Below, piece by piece: positions 9,201-11,751 of a DNA stretch of 11,751 bases. The position numbers and the translations under genes were made by a program. Within the stretch, counting starts at the first letter, position 1; each line of letters begins with the position of its first letter. The notes under the pieces were generated by a model, which saw only the letters and a list, made by a program, of their open reading frames with translations, was not told the DNA's origin and searched no databases. Source of the DNA: Pleurotus djamor (lineage: Eukaryota > Basidiomycota > Agaricomycetes > Agaricales > Pleurotaceae); the NCBI GenBank assembly GCA_029747585.1, contig JAPEVF010001264.1, positions 1 through 11,751 on the forward strand, read 5' to 3'.

Positions 9201-10405
9201 TTCTCGTTCCCAATCATCATAAAGCTGTCTTGGGTCTCACTGGTTCGCGTAGATCGGCATTCCTCTGACCACTGATGTCGACATTGAGGACGACGATGAC
9301 GTATTTGAGATCAAGAATCTCTACAAGCGCTTTGCGGACGTTTGCGAGTAAGTCATTTCATTCACCCCTTGCTCATTTGTTGCATCGCGCTCAACTCTCT
9401 TTACATAGATATGCTTTCCTTAACTTCATCCCCGACGACGACTGGAAGCTCCGTGAATCCGCCCAAGATACACACGACAAAATTACCGGCCTTTCGACGA
9501 TGCATCTTGCTGGTCTGGCTGGGTTCTCCGTCTTTGACCGAGCGCGCCATGCTCTCCGTAACATCAAGTTCGACTCGCACGAGTTCTTGGAGAAGCTCCG
9601 CAAAGACCTCCAGGGGAAGAGCGAAACCTCTCCACCCCCGAAGGAAGTTGCAGCTGCATTGTTTGCGGAGGTTGTCCCAACGTCTGCGCACTTCTCACAG
9701 GCCATCACACATGTTGTCAACTTTTACTTGGATGAGCAGTATGCGAAAGAGCGTGCTGATATTGTTCGCCATGCTTCGAGTGGGACGGCGGAAGGCACTG
9801 CTAAGGTGATGCAGTATATCCGGGAAGCGTTGAGAATCGATCCTATCGTTAGTTTCTCCCTTTTTTCAATCTTGGTTTATACTAAAGAAGTTTCACAGGT
9901 TAGTGCAGTGTATCGAACTGCAACCTCAGCTACCGATCTCGCTGAAGCGCAACCCCGAGCTGGTGATACCGTGTTTGCCAGCATTGTCAATGCAAACATC
10001 GACGTGAGTGTTCTTCCCCTTTCCGTCCTACCTCCCCTCATTGCTTCAATAGCCCACGGTGTTTGGTAGCAACCCTCTACAACCTGACTTCAACCGCAGC
10101 CCAGATCGAGCCGGGATCTTTGCGTTGAGTGAATACGGACTTCTTTCGTCTGACTTTTTCCAAGCTGTGAGTCGTCGATGGTTTGCCAAGTCGTGTCCCC
10201 ATGGCTAAATCTATCTTGTTAGACTGCGCCTGGTATCCTAGCTACGATACTCTCATTGAAGAATGTCGCTCGCGGACCTGGAAACTCTGGAAAACTGAAG
10301 CGCTTCCGTGAAGATTGGCATGGAACACCTTCACAACACTACATCACCATGAAGGGAGAGGTTTCGCCGTTCCCTGACAACATGATCATTTCATACACTG
10401 CATGA
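6288..10405 (+). CDS. ppo: Ppo-type fatty-acid (heme) dioxygenase, 5' end missing or abnormal
   Basis: Fungal Ppo enzymes oxygenate linoleic and oleic acid to hydroperoxides that become sporulation oxylipins or C8 volatiles. The inferred exons are 6288-6323, 6421-6486, 6572-6656, 6749-7290, 7363-7746, 7815-7900, 7986-8154, 8211-8244, 8303-8346, 8400-8942, 9013-9195, 9253-9347, 9409-9847, 9899-10003, 10053-10166 and 10223-10405, about 1035 residues. The N-terminal animal-peroxidase domain shows the distal histidine in ADLVIHSCFNT (CAC at 7069), the calcium-site motif SSYLDLSILYGS, FADSRLLFMPPS, RNHNYIA, and YRWH with catalytic tyrosine and proximal histidine (CAT at 7666). The C-terminal half is P450-like and keeps the K-helix ExxR (EALR), but no cysteine follows about 9345, so the heme-thiolate ligand is absent. 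This resembles Aspergillus nidulans PpoC, which has one active heme. The first exon touches the ambiguous junction; codon 6288-6290 (ANG) would be ATG if the N is T, but family members usually have longer N-termini. Confidence 0.95.
9848..9898 (+). other. 51-bp stop-free, in-phase intron in the oxygenase gene
   Basis: The intron sits between DPI and VSAVYRT. It is 17 codons long with no stop, so retention would simply insert 17 residues next to the EALR helix. Its donor GTTAGT is repeated exactly as the first six bases of the next exon, after TTTCACAG. I call it an intron because removal joins the K-helix region as expected for the family and the insert is absent from remembered homologs. Confidence 0.7.
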
Positions 10406-10460
10406 GTTCTTGAAAGTTTTTTTTATTGTAATGGTACATGATGCATGCAATGTTATACTA

Positions 10461-10470
10461 TGTAAATAAT
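10461..10470 (+). terminator. candidate polyadenylation signal for the oxygenase gene
   Basis: TGTAAATAAT lies 56 bases after the stop codon at 10405, within an A/T-rich stretch that also has a T-run near 10420. It is an imperfect AATAAA-type element, as is usual in fungi. Support comes from position and composition only. Confidence 0.3.
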
Positions 10471-11331
10471 GAAAGCAGTCCGATTTGTGGAAATGAACCA
10501 GCAACGAGGGTCTGTGAGCGGATGTTTTTTGGTTTTCCTCGTTGACTGTGCTGGCAAGGTACAGACCCACGGGCGCCTCCGAGTGCGGCTTTCAAAGTTC
10601 TTCAGGGTGCTCGATCATCCATGTTACTATCATCCGACCCAATCTCCGCAGAGGGATGACAACATCTACAGGCAAGGCTCTTGGTCGTCCTCAACCGAAA
10701 CTTGAGTTACAAGGAATGTCTTGGGGACGAAATCCCGCGATGTCGGTCGTTTTTACAGATAACCACTCCGACACTACTACTGGAAACCGACATCCGACTC
10801 TCGAAGAGATAGAACACACCTCTTCAGGAACCTAGTGCTCTCGAGAAGTTAGTGCCCACACTGACGCTTTATACAATATAATCGCTTGTCAAAACATTGG
10901 GAACCCTCGTGCTTTTCGCCCCATGGTCCTAACAGGTCCGCTGGATATAGATCGGGACTTTCTCGGTTGCGTATGTCGAAAAATCGCCACGTCAAAAAAG
11001 CCATTCGCGGTCACACTTTGCGCGTACGACCAGGGCTTGGAATACGATCATTCACGAGTTCAGGTCAATCGGCTCGATGACCTCAGTCTACACACTAATT
11101 CGCCACAAGTGATTGGCCATATGGGCTGGCGCTCAATCCGACGTGTTTCCGTCTAATTACGGGCCATCCACCCTTTGCTTGTATACAGATCTCAATCCCT
11201 CCGCTTGTCGCCCTTTCCGCCTGTTTGCCATCTCCTGCCAAGGCTGGTTGTCTTGTTTTTGGAAAGAATATCTCAGCTATACAGTCGCCATAGTGCGTTG
11301 TGCGGATGTATCTCGCATGCCGGGCTTTGTT

Positions 11332-11343
11332 CTGGAGGTGGGG
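11332..11343 (+). promoter_or_regulatory. two adjacent CreA/Mig1-like sites before the AA8 gene
   Basis: CTGGAG and GTGGGG stand head to tail, and both fit the SYGGRG consensus for the fungal carbon catabolite repressor. They lie about 80 bases upstream of the AA8 start. Cellobiose dehydrogenases are commonly glucose-repressed, so the placement makes sense, but the consensus is short and degenerate. Confidence 0.3.
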
Positions 11344-11350
11344 TTAAATA
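11344..11350 (+). promoter_or_regulatory. TATA-like element of the AA8 gene
   Basis: TTAAATA lies 71 bases upstream of the ATG at 11421. It is followed by a C/T-rich leader (about 11382-11417), a common feature of well-expressed fungal genes. The element itself is a weak TATA match. Confidence 0.35.
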
Positions 11351-11420
11351 CGGAGAGGTAGCCGACCACGATACGCATCAAACCACCCCTCTACTCCACT
11401 CCCCCACATCTTCTCCCAAG

Positions 11421-11751
11421 ATGCGTTTGGGTGTTGGTCTGAGTCTTCTCTCGCTCGTGGGTTCCGGTATGTTCGCTTCGCGTTCTCTGCCCTAGATCTC
11501 ATCACAGTCTCACCACGCTTCTGTCTGCGTCATTGCGTTTATTATTATACAGCCCTCGCGCAAGTCGCCGCCCCATTCGTTGACCCCGACACTGGAATAC
11601 CCTTCGTCGGTCACACCGATGTAGTCCATCAAGTGCAGTATGGAGTTGTCTTTCCGCCTCTCGCTGCCTCAGGGCCTCAATCCGATGAGTTCATTGGTGT
11701 CATCACTGCACCCATCGCTGNACGCTGGGTTGCCTTAGCACTCGGTGGTAA
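11421..11751 (+). CDS. secreted AA8 cytochrome-domain protein (cellobiose dehydrogenase type), 5' part
   Basis: Exon 1 is 11421-11466, an 86-bp intron spans 11467-11552, and exon 2 continues to the window edge, giving about 81 residues. The first 18 residues (MRLGVGLSLLSLVGSALA) form a clear signal peptide ending in ALA before QVAAPF. The mature start FVDPDTGIPFVGHTD, followed by QYGVVFPPL, SDEFIGVITAPIA and WVALALGG, matches the N-terminus of the heme-b cytochrome domain (CAZy family AA8) of basidiomycete cellobiose dehydrogenase. That domain passes electrons from cellobiose oxidation to lytic polysaccharide monooxygenases. The window stops just before the position of the heme-ligand methionine, so neither heme ligand can be checked. 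The last bases, GGTAA, could be an intron donor. An ambiguous base at 11721 makes one codon (GNA) uncertain. Without the rest it cannot be told from an AA8-only or AA8-CBM1 protein. Confidence 0.88.

Larger units (their letters stand above)
10406..11420. other. intergenic region of about 1 kb without a recognisable gene
   Basis: The region holds the 3' untranslated part of the oxygenase gene and the promoter of the AA8 gene. Several open frames of 60-100 codons exist on the plus strand, but they overlap one another in different frames and none shows a recognisable motif, signal peptide or plausible splice continuation. No tRNA, repeat array or transposon end was seen. A small inverted pair AGGTCA (11062) / TGACCT (11078) is present. 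Confidence 0.6.

Noticed and set aside
11062..11083. Inverted hexamers AGGTCA and TGACCT separated by 10 bp
   Set aside because: This resembles a nuclear-receptor element, but fungi lack those receptors; arms of six bases are easily found by chance.
10469..11361. Several overlapping plus-strand open frames of about 60-100 codons between the oxygenase and the AA8 gene
   Set aside because: They overlap in different frames, show no recognisable motif or signal peptide, and have no convincing splice partners; chance open frames are expected in GC-balanced DNA of this length.
4664..11751. A possible dedicated gene cluster joining CBM1, chitinase, oxygenase and AA8 genes
   Set aside because: The genes are on different strands, serve different processes, and one junction is doubtful; proximity alone does not support a functional cluster.

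Overview
The window looks like nuclear DNA of a filamentous basidiomycete, most likely an Agaricomycete saprotroph. The genes are packed closely and carry many short GT-AG introns of about 48-97 bp. The protein set (a Dicer-like nuclease, a CBM1 cellulose-binding secreted protein, a membrane-anchored GH18 chitinase, a Ppo-type fatty-acid oxygenase and an AA8 cytochrome of the cellobiose dehydrogenase type) fits a wood- or litter-decay mushroom. No mobile element, CRISPR array, rRNA or tRNA is visible.

Layout. Positions 1-4374, minus strand: a Dicer-like gene with both helicase halves, the dimerization domain, RNase IIIa and most of RNase IIIb, running off the left edge. Positions 4664-5479, minus strand: a four-exon gene for a 219-residue secreted protein with an N-terminal CBM1 and an unassigned C-terminal domain. 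A 247-bp divergent interval (5480-5726) then leads to a plus-strand GH18 chitinase (from 5727) that has its membrane anchor and the first strand of the barrel but stops abruptly near 6290. Immediately after it, in another frame, comes a nearly complete psi-producing oxygenase gene (to 10405) without a normal 5' end. After about 1 kb of apparently non-coding DNA, an AA8 cytochrome gene starts at 11421 and runs off the right edge.

The most notable region is 6250-6300, where chitinase coding sequence changes directly into oxygenase coding sequence amid five scattered ambiguous bases. This is either an assembly chimera or a real deletion/fusion, and the sequence alone cannot decide between them. 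The second point is that the oxygenase keeps its peroxidase-domain catalytic residues but has no cysteine anywhere in roughly its last 280 residues. It therefore cannot supply the usual P450 heme thiolate and should act as a dioxygenase only.

Functionally the genes form a mixed neighbourhood rather than a pathway: RNA silencing, plant and fungal cell-wall carbohydrate work, and oxylipin signalling. I found no convincing undescribed multigene system. All exon boundaries were inferred by eye from GT-AG sites, frame continuity and remembered family conservation; each spliced model is frame-consistent throughout.
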